This document shows, one piece after another, positions 33,995 to 42,299 of a stretch of DNA of 64,000 nucleotides. The notes under the pieces are model-generated. The model was not told the DNA's origin. It saw only the letters and a program-made list of their open reading frames with translations, and did no database searches. Both the position numbers and the translations under genes were made by a program. Each line of letters opens with the position of its first letter. The stretch's first letter is position 1. The stretch is from an uncultured Sphingomonas sp. (lineage in GTDB: Bacteria > Pseudomonadota > Alphaproteobacteria > Sphingomonadales > Sphingomonadaceae): positions 1-64,000 of the forward strand of contig CAJYOI010000005.1 in NCBI GenBank assembly GCA_913776045.1, given 5' to 3'.

Positions 33995-34240
33995 TTGGCC
34001 AAGGAAGAACTGCTCGAAATGCGCGGCCAGGTGGTCGAGCTTCTGCCCAACGCGATGTTCCGCGTGCGGCTGGAGAACGACCATGAGATCCTGGGTCACA
34101 CCGCAGGCAAGATGCGCAAGAACCGCATCCGCGTCCTCGTCGGCGACGAGGTGCTGGTCGAGCTGACTCCCTACGACCTGACCAAGGGGCGCATCACCTA
34201 CCGCTTCATGCCGGGTCGCGGCGGTCCCGGGCCGCAATAA
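33995..34240 (+). CDS. infA: Translation initiation factor IF-1
   Basis: An 81-residue S1-fold protein. Motifs are [45 protein letters not shown] and [11 protein letters not shown], matching IF-1 throughout; a short GRGGPGPQ tail is added. The start must be TTG 33995, since it gives the conserved MAKEE N-terminus and AAGAGG lies seven bases before it; the first ATG is eight codons later and would cut into the fold. It leads the infA-maf-RNase E/G-yacG group. Confidence 0.95.
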   Translation: MAKEELLEMRGQVVELLPNAMFRVRLENDHEILGHTAGKMRKNRIRVLVGDEVLVELTPYDLTKGRITYRFMPGRGGPGPQ

Positions 34241-34251
34241 GCTTGTCCGAC

Positions 34252-34830
34252 ATGAGCGCGCCCGCGCTCGTTCTGGCATCGACCTCTCCGCGCCGGCTTG
34301 AGCTCCTGGCGCGTATCGGCGTCGTGCCCGCGCGCGTCGCTGCCCCCGACATCGACGAAACGCCGCTGAAGGGCGAGGCTCCTGCCGCCTATGTCGCGCG
34401 GCTTGCCGAGGGCAAGGCACGCGCGGTGGAGCGTGGTGCGAACGAGATCGTGCTGGCCGGGGATACGACGGTCGCCGTCGGCACGCGCATCCTGGAGAAG
34501 CCCGTCGACGAGGCCGACTTGCGCCGCATGCTCGCCTTGCTGTCGGGGCGGCGGCATCGCTGCATTTCGGGCCTGTGCGTCATCGACCGCGACGGTCGCG
34601 CGCGGGTACGGTCGGTCAGCACGGTGGTCGCCTTCAAGCGGCTTAGCGATGCTGAGATCGACTGGTACGTCGCCAGCGGCGAAGGCATGGGCAAGGCGGG
34701 CGGCTATGCCATCCAGGGCCGGGCGGAAACGTTCGTGCGCTTTCTCTCGGGGTCGCATTCGGCGGTCGTCGGCCTGCCGCTGTTCGAGGCGCGGGGGCTG
34801 CTCGAAGCATCGGGTTGGGTGTTTGCGTGA
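34252..34830 (+). CDS. maf: Maf family nucleotide pyrophosphatase
   Basis: A 192-residue Maf protein, hydrolysing (d)NTPs, with roles in removing modified nucleotides and in cell-division control. The P-loop-like LASTSPRRLELL lies at the N-terminus, followed by VLAGDTTVAV with the metal-binding aspartate and the KAGGYAIQGRA motif, which is typical of the dTTP/UTP pyrophosphatase (YhdE) subgroup. ATG 34252 is used; a TTG three codons upstream is possible. It follows infA by 11 bases. Confidence 0.92.
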   Translation: MSAPALVLASTSPRRLELLARIGVVPARVAAPDIDETPLKGEAPAAYVARLAEGKARAVERGANEIVLAGDTTVAVGTRILEKPVDEADLRRMLALLSGRRHRCISGLCVIDRDGRARVRSVSTVVAFKRLSDAEIDWYVASGEGMGKAGGYAIQGRAETFVRFLSGSHSAVVGLPLFEARGLLEASGWVFA

Positions 34831-34854
34831 AAAGCGGGATAATCCGTTCTGTAC

Positions 34855-34890
34855 TCCGTTCATGCAGAGCGTGTCGAAGCACCGTTCCGC
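34855..34890. repeat. Short intergenic repeat-like sequence
   Basis: The gap between maf and the RNase E/G gene contains CCGTTCATGCAGAGCGTGTC followed by GAAGCACC. This resembles a short dispersed motif (TGAGC...GTCGAAGCAC) that I recall from intergenic regions of sphingomonads. Only one copy is in the window, so repetition here is not shown. Confidence 0.35.
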
Positions 34891-34952
34891 GCTAGGCTCG
34901 TCCACCGCTCGCGGCACAAAACACGGATTTGGAGTGACGCGTGGGGCATTCC

Positions 34953-35924
34953 ATGCCTGAATGGTTCATCGAACACGGCATCGGCGAAACCCGCGCCGCG
35001 CTTATCGATGGCGACACCATCCTCGAAGCGCGAATATTGCCCGATGGTGAGCTGATCGCCGGCACGATCCTACGCGCCCGCCTGATCGCGCGCATGCTGG
35101 AGCGCGGGCAAGGTATCGTTGCCTGGAGCGGCGGCGAAGCGCTGGTCGCTCCCCTTCCCACCGGCGTCACGCAGGGTGCGGAGACGTTGGTCGAGATCAC
35201 CCGCCCGGCCATTTCCGAACCCGGCAAGCCCAAGCGCGCGCGCGCTCGGCCAGCCCGCCCCGATGCCCGCGAAGGCGACGCCGCCGCGGACCTGCCCGCC
35301 GGCACTATCCTGCGCCACACCGACACCGACCGATTCGAAGCTGCCGGCTGGTCCGAACTGCTCGAGGAAGCCGCGACCGGCCACGCGAGCTTCTCCAGCG
35401 GCGCGCTCGACATAGCGCTGACGCCCGCGATGACGCTGATCGACATCGACGGCACGCTGTCCCCCGCCGCGCTGACGATGGCCGGCGCGACCGCAGCGGC
35501 GAACGCCATCCGCCGCCTCGACCTCACCGGCTCGATCGGGATCGACCTCCCCGGCACCGACAAGGCCACGCGCACCGCCGCGGCTGAGGCGATTGATGCC
35601 ATCCTGCCGCAACCGTTCGAGCGCACCGGGGTCAACGGCTTCGGCTTCGTACAGATCGTCCGCCCGCGCCGGCGCCGGTCGCTGCCTGAAATCTACGCGA
35701 TGGACGGCGCCCTCACCCACGCCCGCGCGCTGCTACGCCGCGCCGAGCGCAGCCCCGGCATCGGCGAACGCATCCTGACCGCCGCCCCCGCGGTCACCGG
35801 CGAAATTGAATCACGCCCCGCATGGATCGAGGAGCTCGCCCGTCGCACCGGTACGGCGGTCGTCTTGCGGGCCGACCCCATGCTCGCCATATCCGCAGGG
35901 CATGTCCAAGCCCGTCACGCGTAA
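34953..35924 (+). CDS. Reduced ribonuclease E/G-family protein
   Basis: A 323-residue protein related to RNase E/G but far shorter than E. coli RNase G (489). It keeps the N-terminal EWFIEHGIGETRAALIDG strand motif and the catalytic DNase I-like core, MTLIDIDGTLSP and SIGIDLPG, corresponding to the two metal-binding aspartates (VIDVNTG and IIDFIDM types). The S1 and 5'-sensor parts look shortened, and the zinc-link cysteines are absent. ATG 34953 fits homology (MPEWFIE); a GTG at 34941 with GGAG six bases upstream is a real alternative. The gene overlaps yacG. The neighbouring maf and yacG are its usual partners in sphingomonads. Confidence 0.85.
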   Translation: MPEWFIEHGIGETRAALIDGDTILEARILPDGELIAGTILRARLIARMLERGQGIVAWSGGEALVAPLPTGVTQGAETLVEITRPAISEPGKPKRARARPARPDAREGDAAADLPAGTILRHTDTDRFEAAGWSELLEEAATGHASFSSGALDIALTPAMTLIDIDGTLSPAALTMAGATAAANAIRRLDLTGSIGIDLPGTDKATRTAAAEAIDAILPQPFERTGVNGFGFVQIVRPRRRRSLPEIYAMDGALTHARALLRRAERSPGIGERILTAAPAVTGEIESRPAWIEELARRTGTAVVLRADPMLAISAGHVQARHA

Positions 35925-36084
35925 CCTCTGCCCGGTCTGCTCCAAGCCGTCGTCGGCGCAGCACACCCCCTTCTGTTCGCAAGGCTGCCGCGACCGCGAC
36001 CTGCTGCAATGGCTGGGCGAAGGGTACCGAATTCCGGGGCCGCCCGCCGATCCGGGGCTAGACACGCTCGATTCCCGCGACTAA
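35902..36084 (+). CDS. yacG: DNA gyrase inhibitor YacG (zinc ribbon)
   Basis: A 60-residue zinc-binding protein. The four cysteines are in CPVC (residues 10 and 13) and FCSQGC (25 and 29), the C-x2-C-x11-C-x3-C pattern of YacG; LLQWLGEGYRIPGPP follows. In E. coli YacG binds GyrB and blocks gyrase activity. ATG 35902 overlaps the end of the RNase E/G gene by 23 bases. Confidence 0.93.
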   Translation: MSKPVTRNLCPVCSKPSSAQHTPFCSQGCRDRDLLQWLGEGYRIPGPPADPGLDTLDSRD

Positions 36085-36118
36085 AGGCAGCGCTCTTTCG
36101 CGGCCCGTCCGCCGAAAT

Positions 36119-36194
36119 GCCTAGGTAGCTCAGTTGGTAGAGCATGCGACTGAAAATCGCAGTGTCGGCGGTTCGATCCCGTCCCTAGGCACCA
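36119..36194 (+). tRNA. tRNA-Phe (GAA)
   Basis: A 76-nt tRNA with encoded CCA. The acceptor stem GCCTAGG pairs with CCTAGGC (36184-36190); the D-arm is GCTC...GAGC; the anticodon stem-loop GCGAC-TGAAAAT-CGC carries GAA, reading phenylalanine codons; the T-loop is GGTTCGATCCC. It follows yacG by 34 bases. Confidence 0.97.
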
Positions 36195-36868
36195 TTTCCC
36201 CCGATCGCCCCGACCGACATGCGCGCTTCGGGATATGTGACGACGTGATGCGACACGATATCGTCGATCTGCGCACGTAACCGCGCGCCACCTTGCGCAC
36301 TGTCCTCTTCGATACTCACAACGACCGAAAGCCCGGTCGAGTCGAGCGTGGCGGAGCGTGGCAGATCGCAAGTCCGCCTGACGCCCGACGTCGGCGCCGG
36401 ATCGAGGAAGGTCACCTCCCGATGGCCTTCACGCTCCCTGCGGCTTCCCGCTCCCACGACGGATCCGCGACGTCAGTCGGTGGCGCAAACAGCGTTCCCC
36501 GTCAGGAGGAACCGGCGCCATTCGGACCAGGTCTGGCCATCGATATGGTCGCACATCAGGCAGCCGGAGGTCTGATAGGGACCGGAGGCAACCTGCGTGC
36601 GAAAGGCGACGCATGGCCGCCCGTTGGTCGCGCCGGTGCGGCCGAGGTCGGTCGCATGATCGTCGAAGGCGCCGGAATGAAAACGCGTCGGACGAAAGGC
36701 CTCTCCGCCCGACGATCGCTGCGCCACCCCCTTCTGCTAAAAGAACGGCGGCTATACGCGAGCACTATGCGAATCCCGGGAATCGCTCTCGAATTGCTAC
36801 GCGGCATGGGCCTAATCGCGCATCCCTGAAGGCATCGTCATCCGACGAACTGCCGTTCGAAGGGATGC
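36195..36868. other. Long stretch without a confident gene
   Basis: About 670 bases between tRNA-Phe and the porin gene. The only coding-like signal is a minus-strand frame from 36727 down to 36185, interrupted by one TGA at 36473-36475; codon third positions are GC-rich along it. Its lower part (36185-36457) reads a 90-residue peptide containing SATLDSTGLSVVVSIEED and ends inside the tRNA. No homology is recognised. It may be a small gene plus a remnant, a decayed gene, or chance in a high-GC background. The last 100 bases hold the porin leader, with GAAGGGA as ribosome-binding site. Confidence 0.5.
36473..36727 (-). CDS. Possible small hypothetical protein
   Basis: An 84-residue reading frame ending CLMCDHIDGQTWSEWRRFLL then TGNAVCATD, with tryptophans, a CLMC pair and strongly GC-rich third positions, which look more protein-like than the other frames here. 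No family is recognised and no clear ribosome-binding site precedes the ATG. A frame in the same phase continues after the TGA, so it could be half of a broken gene. Confidence 0.3.
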   Translation of the reverse strand: MAQRSSGGEAFRPTRFHSGAFDDHATDLGRTGATNGRPCVAFRTQVASGPYQTSGCLMCDHIDGQTWSEWRRFLLTGNAVCATD

Positions 36869-37747
36869 ATGATGAAGTCTCGTTTGGTTGCGGCAGCGGT
36901 CTCGTGTCTGGCGCTGCCCGCAGTGGCGCAGGCGCAGTCGACGCCGAATGTTAAGGCCGCGGCCGCAGCGGAAACCGCCCAGCCGCCTGCCATCACCGTC
37001 AGCGGGTCGGCGACCATCGCGTCCGACTATCGCTTTCGCGGCGTGTCGCAGTCCGACCGGGAGATGGCGGTGCAGGGCGGCGTCACGGTCGCGCACGAGA
37101 GTGGCGTGTACGCGGGCGTGTGGGGTTCGAACCTCGCCGGCTGGGGCACGTTCGGCGGAGCGAACATGGAGCTCGACCTGATCGGCGGATACAAGATGCC
37201 GGTCGGCAGCGGCACGCTCGACGTCGGGCTGACGTGGTACATGTACCCGGGCGGCGCGGATAAGACCGACTTCGCGGAACCCTATGCGAAGCTGACCGGA
37301 ACTACGGGTCCGGCGACGCTGACTGCGGGCGTCGCCTATGCGCCCAAGCAGCAGGCGATCGGCAAATGGTATGCGACCGGTGCCGCTGCGGCAGCGGGTA
37401 CGTACACCACGCCAGGCGCGAAGGACGACAACCTCTACCTTTGGGGTGACGGCGCCGCCGCGATTCCGGGTACGCCGATCACCGCCAAGGCGCACGTCGG
37501 TCATAGCTGGGGCCAGAACGGCCTGGGACCCAACGCAACCGCGGTGTCTCCGACCGGGCGCTACTGGGACTGGTCGCTCGGCGCGGACGCGACGTGGCGG
37601 AACCTGACCTTCAACGTCAGCTACGTTGATACGGACATTTCGGATCGCGAGGCGGCATATCTGCGCCCCAGCTTCAGCGAGGGTCAGGACGGCACCGGCA
37701 ACATCGCCGGCAGCGCCCTCGTCGTGTCGCTGACCGCCGCCTTCTGA
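36869..37747 (+). CDS. TorF family putative porin
   Basis: A 292-residue outer-membrane protein with a signal peptide (LALPAVAQAQ, cleavage near residue 23). The family mark SDYRFRGVSQSD lies near residues 52-63, followed by beta-strand repeats such as YAGVWGSNLAGWGTFGGA, MELDLIGGYK and LDVGLTWYMYPG, and a C-terminal VVSLTAAF ending in phenylalanine as outer-membrane barrels do. It lies only 18 bases before the first kdp small gene with no terminator between, so it may be co-transcribed and serve potassium entry; this is inference. Confidence 0.87.
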   Translation: MMKSRLVAAAVSCLALPAVAQAQSTPNVKAAAAAETAQPPAITVSGSATIASDYRFRGVSQSDREMAVQGGVTVAHESGVYAGVWGSNLAGWGTFGGANMELDLIGGYKMPVGSGTLDVGLTWYMYPGGADKTDFAEPYAKLTGTTGPATLTAGVAYAPKQQAIGKWYATGAAAAAGTYTTPGAKDDNLYLWGDGAAAIPGTPITAKAHVGHSWGQNGLGPNATAVSPTGRYWDWSLGADATWRNLTFNVSYVDTDISDREAAYLRPSFSEGQDGTGNIAGSALVVSLTAAF

Positions 37748-37765
37748 TCGAACGGGAACACCTCC

Positions 37766-37849
37766 ATGCAGGACTTCATCTGGGTCGCGATCATCATCGG
37801 GCTTGTCGCGCTGACGCTCGCCTACGCCCGCCTGTGCGACAACGCGTGA
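37766..37849 (+). CDS. Small single-helix membrane peptide upstream of kdpF
   Basis: A 27-residue peptide, MQDFIWVAIIIGLVALTLAY then ARLCDNA, made almost wholly of one transmembrane helix with a short charged C-terminal end. It is too short for routine gene calls. It has the right position and type for a Kdp accessory peptide: after the porin and 13 bases before kdpF, with an operon-like layout. It is not KdpF itself, which follows. I am fairly sure it is translated from its codon use and spacing, but no function is known. Confidence 0.65.
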   Translation: MQDFIWVAIIIGLVALTLAYARLCDNA

Positions 37850-37862
37850 CGGAGGGATTGCG

Positions 37863-37952
37863 ATGACACTCGACCTCTGGCTCGCCGCGCTGACCGCGCT
37901 CGGCCTCCTCGTCTATCTCGTGGGCGTGCTGATCCGCCCCGAACGCTTCTGA
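37863..37952 (+). CDS. kdpF: Potassium-transporting ATPase subunit KdpF
   Basis: A 29-residue single-helix peptide ([20 protein letters not shown] then GVLIRPERF) immediately before kdpA. The ending LIRPERF is the KdpF signature. KdpF stabilises the KdpABC complex. GGAGGGATTGCG precedes its ATG and it is 13 bases before kdpA. Confidence 0.92.
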   Translation: MTLDLWLAALTALGLLVYLVGVLIRPERF

Positions 37953-37965
37953 AGGGAGCGGATCC

Positions 37966-39669
37966 ATGACACTTCAGGGCTGGTTCCTGATTCTCCTTTT
38001 CGTCGGCATCCTGCTGGCGCTCACCAAGCCGGTGGGGCTGTGGCTCCACGCGCTTTACGAGGGGCGGCGCACGCCGCTGCATGTCGTGCTCTCGCCCGTC
38101 GAGCGCGGCTTCTACAAGCTCGCGGGCATCGACCCGAACGCCGAGCAGGGCTGGCGCCGCTACGCGCTCCACATGCTCGTCTTCAACGTCGCGCTGCTGC
38201 TGCTCACCTACGCGGTGCTCCGGCTGCAGGGCGTGCTCCCGGGCAACCCGCAGGGGCTCGCTGGACTGTCGAGCGACCTAGCGTTCAACACCGCGGTCAG
38301 CTTCACCACCAATACGAACTGGCAGAGCTATGGCGGCGAGGGCACCATGTCGAACCTCAGCCAGATGCTGGGCCTGACGATTCACAATTTTCTGAGTGCC
38401 GCGACCGGCATCGCGCTGGCGTTCGCACTGTTCCGCGGGTTCGCGCGGCGTGAAGCGAAGGCGATCGGCAACTTCTGGGCCGATGTCACCCGGATCACGC
38501 TGTACCTGCTGCTGCCGATCTGCATCGTGTACACGCTGTTCCTGATCGCGAGCGGCGTGCCGCAGACGATGACGGGCACGGTCGACGTGAACACGCTGGA
38601 GGGTGTGCGCCAGTCGATCCTGCTCGGCCCCGTCGCCAGCCAGGAAGCGATCAAGATGCTCGGCACCAACGGTGGCGGCTTCTTCAACGCCAACTCCGCG
38701 CACCCCTTCGAGAACCCGACCGCGCTCACCAACCTCGTCCAGATGCTGTCGATCTTCGTCATCGGCTTCGGCCTGACGTGGACGTTCGGCAAGGCCGTCG
38801 GCAACACGCGCCAGGGCTGGGCGATCCTGTCGGCGATGGTGATCCTGTTCCTCGCGGGCGTTACCGTCACCTATGCCCAAGAAGCCGCGGGCAACCCGGT
38901 GCTGCACAGCCTGGGCGTCGCGGGCGGTAATATGGAGGGCAAGGAAGTCCGCTTCGGCATCGCCGCCAGCGCGCTCTTCTCCATCGTGACCACCGCAGCG
39001 TCGTGCGGGGCAGTCAACGGGATGCTCGACAGCTTCACACCGTTGGGTGGCATGGTTCCGCTGTTCAACATGCAATTGGGCGAGGTCGTGATCGGCGGCG
39101 TCGGCGCAGGAATCTACGGCTTCCTGCTGTTCGCGATCCTGGCGGTATTCGTGGCGGGCCTGATGGTCGGCCGCACGCCCGAATATGTCGGCAAGAAGAT
39201 CGAGAGCCGCGAGGTGAAGCTCGCGGTCCTGGCGATCGCGGTGCTGCCGCTCGTCATCCTGGGGCTGACCGCCCTGTCATCGGTCCTGCAGCAGGGTCTG
39301 GCCGGTCCGCTGAACAAGGGGCCGCACGGCTTCTCCGAGATCCTCTACGCCTTCACCAGCGCGGTCGGGAACAACGGATCGGCGTTTGCGGGGCTTACCG
39401 CCAACACGCCTTATTACAACGGCCTGCTGGGCGTCGCGATGTGGTTCGGCCGCTTCTTCGTGATCGTACCGATGCTGGCGATCGCCGGCAGCCTCGCTGC
39501 CAAGAAATACACGCCGGAGAGTGCGGGGTCCTTCCCCACGACCGGCGGTCTCTGGGTCGGCCTGCTCGTCGGGATCATCCTGATCCTGGGCGGTCTCACT
39601 TTCCTGCCGAGCCTCGCGCTCGGTCCCATCGCCGATCATCTCGCGATGATCCGCGGCCAGCTGTTCTGA
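37966..39669 (+). CDS. kdpA: Potassium-transporting ATPase subunit KdpA
   Basis: A 567-residue channel-like subunit that binds and moves potassium. It has about ten transmembrane helices and four selectivity-filter loops: [44 protein letters not shown] and [13 protein letters not shown], all typical of KdpA. The start is ATG 37966 with AAGGGAG upstream. It is the first large gene of the kdpFABCDE operon, with kdpB 11 bases later. Confidence 0.97.
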   Translation: MTLQGWFLILLFVGILLALTKPVGLWLHALYEGRRTPLHVVLSPVERGFYKLAGIDPNAEQGWRRYALHMLVFNVALLLLTYAVLRLQGVLPGNPQGLAGLSSDLAFNTAVSFTTNTNWQSYGGEGTMSNLSQMLGLTIHNFLSAATGIALAFALFRGFARREAKAIGNFWADVTRITLYLLLPICIVYTLFLIASGVPQTMTGTVDVNTLEGVRQSILLGPVASQEAIKMLGTNGGGFFNANSAHPFENPTALTNLVQMLSIFVIGFGLTWTFGKAVGNTRQGWAILSAMVILFLAGVTVTYAQEAAGNPVLHSLGVAGGNMEGKEVRFGIAASALFSIVTTAASCGAVNGMLDSFTPLGGMVPLFNMQLGEVVIGGVGAGIYGFLLFAILAVFVAGLMVGRTPEYVGKKIESREVKLAVLAIAVLPLVILGLTALSSVLQQGLAGPLNKGPHGFSEILYAFTSAVGNNGSAFAGLTANTPYYNGLLGVAMWFGRFFVIVPMLAIAGSLAAKKYTPESAGSFPTTGGLWVGLLVGIILILGGLTFLPSLALGPIADHLAMIRGQLF

Positions 39670-39680
39670 TCGGGTCCAAA

Positions 39681-41714
39681 ATGGCTAAGACCGAAACCAA
39701 GAGCCTGTTCACCGCCGACCTCGTCGTGCCGGCGATCAAGGGTTCGTTCCTCAAGCTCTCGCCGCGGGAACTCGTGCGTAACCCGGTGATGTTCGTCACC
39801 GCCGCCGTCGCCCTGCTGATGACGGTCCTGCTCGTCCTTGGTCAGGACGATCTTTCCACCGCGTTCAAGGCGCAACTGGCCGTCTGGCTGTGGCTGACGG
39901 TGCTGTTCGGCACCTTCGCCGAGGCGCTGGCGGAAGGTCGCGGCAAGGCACAGGCAGCGTCCCTGCGCGCCACCAAGGCCGAACTGGTCGCCAAGCGGCT
40001 GAAGGGCGACGGGCGTCAATATGACGACGTCCCCGCCAGCCAGTTGAAGGTCGGCGACATCGTGCTGGTCGAGACGAATGACCTGATCCCCTCGGACGGA
40101 GAGGTCGTGTCGGGCGTGGCGAGCGTCAACGAGGCCGCGATCACGGGTGAATCCGCGCCGGTCATCCGCGAGGCCGGCGGCGACCGTTCGGCGGTGACCG
40201 CGGGTACCCGCGTCATTTCCGACGAGATCCGCGTCAAGGTGACGGTGGAGCCCGGCAAGGGCTTCCTCGACCGCATGATCGCGTTGGTCGAGGGCGCCGA
40301 ACGGCAGAAGACCCCGAACGAGGTCGCGCTGACGATCCTGCTCGTCGGGCTGACGATCATCTTCCTGATCGCGGTCGGCACCATTCCGGGCTTCGCCAGC
40401 TACGCGGGCGGCAGCATTCCGGTCGCGATTCTGGCGGCGCTGCTCATCACCCTCATCCCGACCACAATCGCCGCGCTGCTGTCGGCGATCGGCATCGCGG
40501 GCATGGACCGGCTGGTGCGCTTCAACGTGCTCGCAAAGTCGGGCCGCGCGGTCGAGGCCGCCGGCGACGTCGACGTCCTGCTGCTCGACAAGACGGGCAC
40601 GATCACGATCGGCGACCGTCAGGCGAGCGAATTCCGCAGTGTCGGTGGCACCAGCGACGCCGAACTGGCGGAGGCGGCATTGCTCGCCAGTCTGGCCGAC
40701 GAGACGCCCGAAGGTCGCTCGATCGTCGTGCTGGCGCGCGAGAAGTTCAGTCTCCAGCGGCCGATGCCCGACGGGGCGGAGGTGATCCCCTTCACCGCGC
40801 AGACCCGCGTCTCGGGCGTCCGCTTCGGCGATACGCTGATCCAGAAGGGGGCGGTGGATTCGATTCTGCGGGCCAACGCAGGCTCCGGCGAGACCGCTGC
40901 GGCAACCGAACTGCGCCGCATCACCGACGAAATCGCGCGCGCCGGCGGCACGCCGCTTGCCGTCGCCAAGGACGGGCGCCTACTCGGGGCAATCTTCCTA
41001 AAGGACGTGGTGAAGGCGGGCATTCGCGAGCGCTTCGGCGAACTGCGCACGATGGGCATCCGCACGGTGATGATTACCGGCGACAACCCGCTGACCGCTG
41101 CGGCAATCGCCGCCGAAGCCGGCGTCGACGATTTCCTGGCCCAAGCGACGCCTGAGGACAAATTGGCGCTGATTCGCAAGGAACAGGCGGGCGGCAAGCT
41201 GGTCGCGATGTGCGGCGACGGCACCAACGACGCCCCCGCCCTTGCCCAGGCCGACGTCGGCGTCGCGATGAACACCGGCACGCAGGCCGCGCGCGAGGCG
41301 GGCAACATGGTCGATCTCGACAGCGATCCGACCAAGCTGATCGAGGTCGTCGGCCTCGGCAAGCAGCTGCTGATGACGCGCGGGGCACTGACGACCTTCT
41401 CGGTCGCGAACGACGTCGCGAAATATTTCGCGATCATCCCGGCGATGTTCGTCGCGCTCTATCCGGGTCTCGGCGTGCTCAACGTGATGGGGCTGGCGAC
41501 GCCGGAGTCGGCGATCCTGAGCGCGATCATCTTCAACGCGCTCATCATCCCGCTGCTGGTGCCGCTGGCGCTCAAGGGCGTCGCCTACAAGCCGATGGCG
41601 GCGGGACCGCTGCTGGCGCGCAACCTTGCCGTCTACGGCCTCGGTGGCCTCGTCGCCCCGTTCGTCGGCATCAAGCTCATCGACCTCGTGGTCGGCGGCC
41701 TCGGCCTCGCGTAA
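39681..41714 (+). CDS. kdpB: Potassium-transporting ATPase ATP-binding subunit KdpB
   Basis: A 677-residue P-type ATPase. The phosphorylated aspartate is in [12 protein letters not shown], with ITGESAPV before it (actuator domain TGES) and the hinge [19 protein letters not shown] near the C-terminus. [18 protein letters not shown] precedes the phosphorylation site. It drives potassium import by KdpA. ATG 39681 starts [10 protein letters not shown]; a longer frame beginning at 39003 is a shadow of kdpA. Confidence 0.97.
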   Translation: MAKTETKSLFTADLVVPAIKGSFLKLSPRELVRNPVMFVTAAVALLMTVLLVLGQDDLSTAFKAQLAVWLWLTVLFGTFAEALAEGRGKAQAASLRATKAELVAKRLKGDGRQYDDVPASQLKVGDIVLVETNDLIPSDGEVVSGVASVNEAAITGESAPVIREAGGDRSAVTAGTRVISDEIRVKVTVEPGKGFLDRMIALVEGAERQKTPNEVALTILLVGLTIIFLIAVGTIPGFASYAGGSIPVAILAALLITLIPTTIAALLSAIGIAGMDRLVRFNVLAKSGRAVEAAGDVDVLLLDKTGTITIGDRQASEFRSVGGTSDAELAEAALLASLADETPEGRSIVVLAREKFSLQRPMPDGAEVIPFTAQTRVSGVRFGDTLIQKGAVDSILRANAGSGETAAATELRRITDEIARAGGTPLAVAKDGRLLGAIFLKDVVKAGIRERFGELRTMGIRTVMITGDNPLTAAAIAAEAGVDDFLAQATPEDKLALIRKEQAGGKLVAMCGDGTNDAPALAQADVGVAMNTGTQAAREAGNMVDLDSDPTKLIEVVGLGKQLLMTRGALTTFSVANDVAKYFAIIPAMFVALYPGLGVLNVMGLATPESAILSAIIFNALIIPLLVPLALKGVAYKPMAAGPLLARNLAVYGLGGLVAPFVGIKLIDLVVGGLGLA

Positions 41715-41726
41715 AGGACCAGATAC

Positions 41727-42299
41727 ATGGGTAAGGATTTCTCTTCCGCGCTGCGGCCCGCGATCGTCATGACGATCCTGTTCGCCGCCCTCCTCGGACT
41801 CGCCTACCCGCTGGCGATGACGGGCATCGGCCAGGCGATCTTCCCGAACCAGGCCAACGGCAGCCTCGTTCGCGACTCCGGTGGTCGCGTGATCGGCTCG
41901 AGCGTCGTCGGTCAGGCATTCACGAGCGCCCGCTATTTCCAGACGCGCCCGTCCGCCGCCGGCAAGGGCTATGACGGGCTCGCCTCGTCGGGCTCGAACC
42001 TCGGCCCAACATCGCAGGCACTGGTCGACCGCGTGAAGCCGGACCTCGAGAAGCGCCGCGCCGAGGGCGTTACCGGCGGGATGCCCGCCGACCTCATGAC
42101 CGCGAGCGGCTCCGGCCTCGACCCCGACTTGTCGCCCGCCGCCGCGCTGGCGCAGGCGCCGCGCGTCGCGCAGGTGCGCGGCTTGCCGGTCGAGCGCGTC
42201 CGCGGTCTCGTCACGGCGAATATAGAAACGTCGCTGTTCGGCGATCCTCACGTCAACGTGTTCGCGCTTAACCGCGCGCTGGACGCCGTCGGACGCTGA
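41727..42299 (+). CDS. kdpC: Potassium-transporting ATPase subunit KdpC
   Basis: A 190-residue subunit with one N-terminal transmembrane helix (about residues 12-33) and a periplasmic domain with QANGSLVRDSGGRVIGSSVVGQAF, SNLGPTS and the C-terminal VNVFALNRALD. KdpC helps assemble the KdpA-KdpB complex. Its stop overlaps the kdpD start by one base. Confidence 0.95.
   Translation: MGKDFSSALRPAIVMTILFAALLGLAYPLAMTGIGQAIFPNQANGSLVRDSGGRVIGSSVVGQAFTSARYFQTRPSAAGKGYDGLASSGSNLGPTSQALVDRVKPDLEKRRAEGVTGGMPADLMTASGSGLDPDLSPAAALAQAPRVAQVRGLPVERVRGLVTANIETSLFGDPHVNVFALNRALDAVGR

Noticed and set aside
36081..36371. Minus-strand frame containing GTGSNRRHCDFQSHALPTEL
   Set aside because: This is the classic translation of the antisense strand of a tRNA (here tRNA-Phe) and is not a protein gene.
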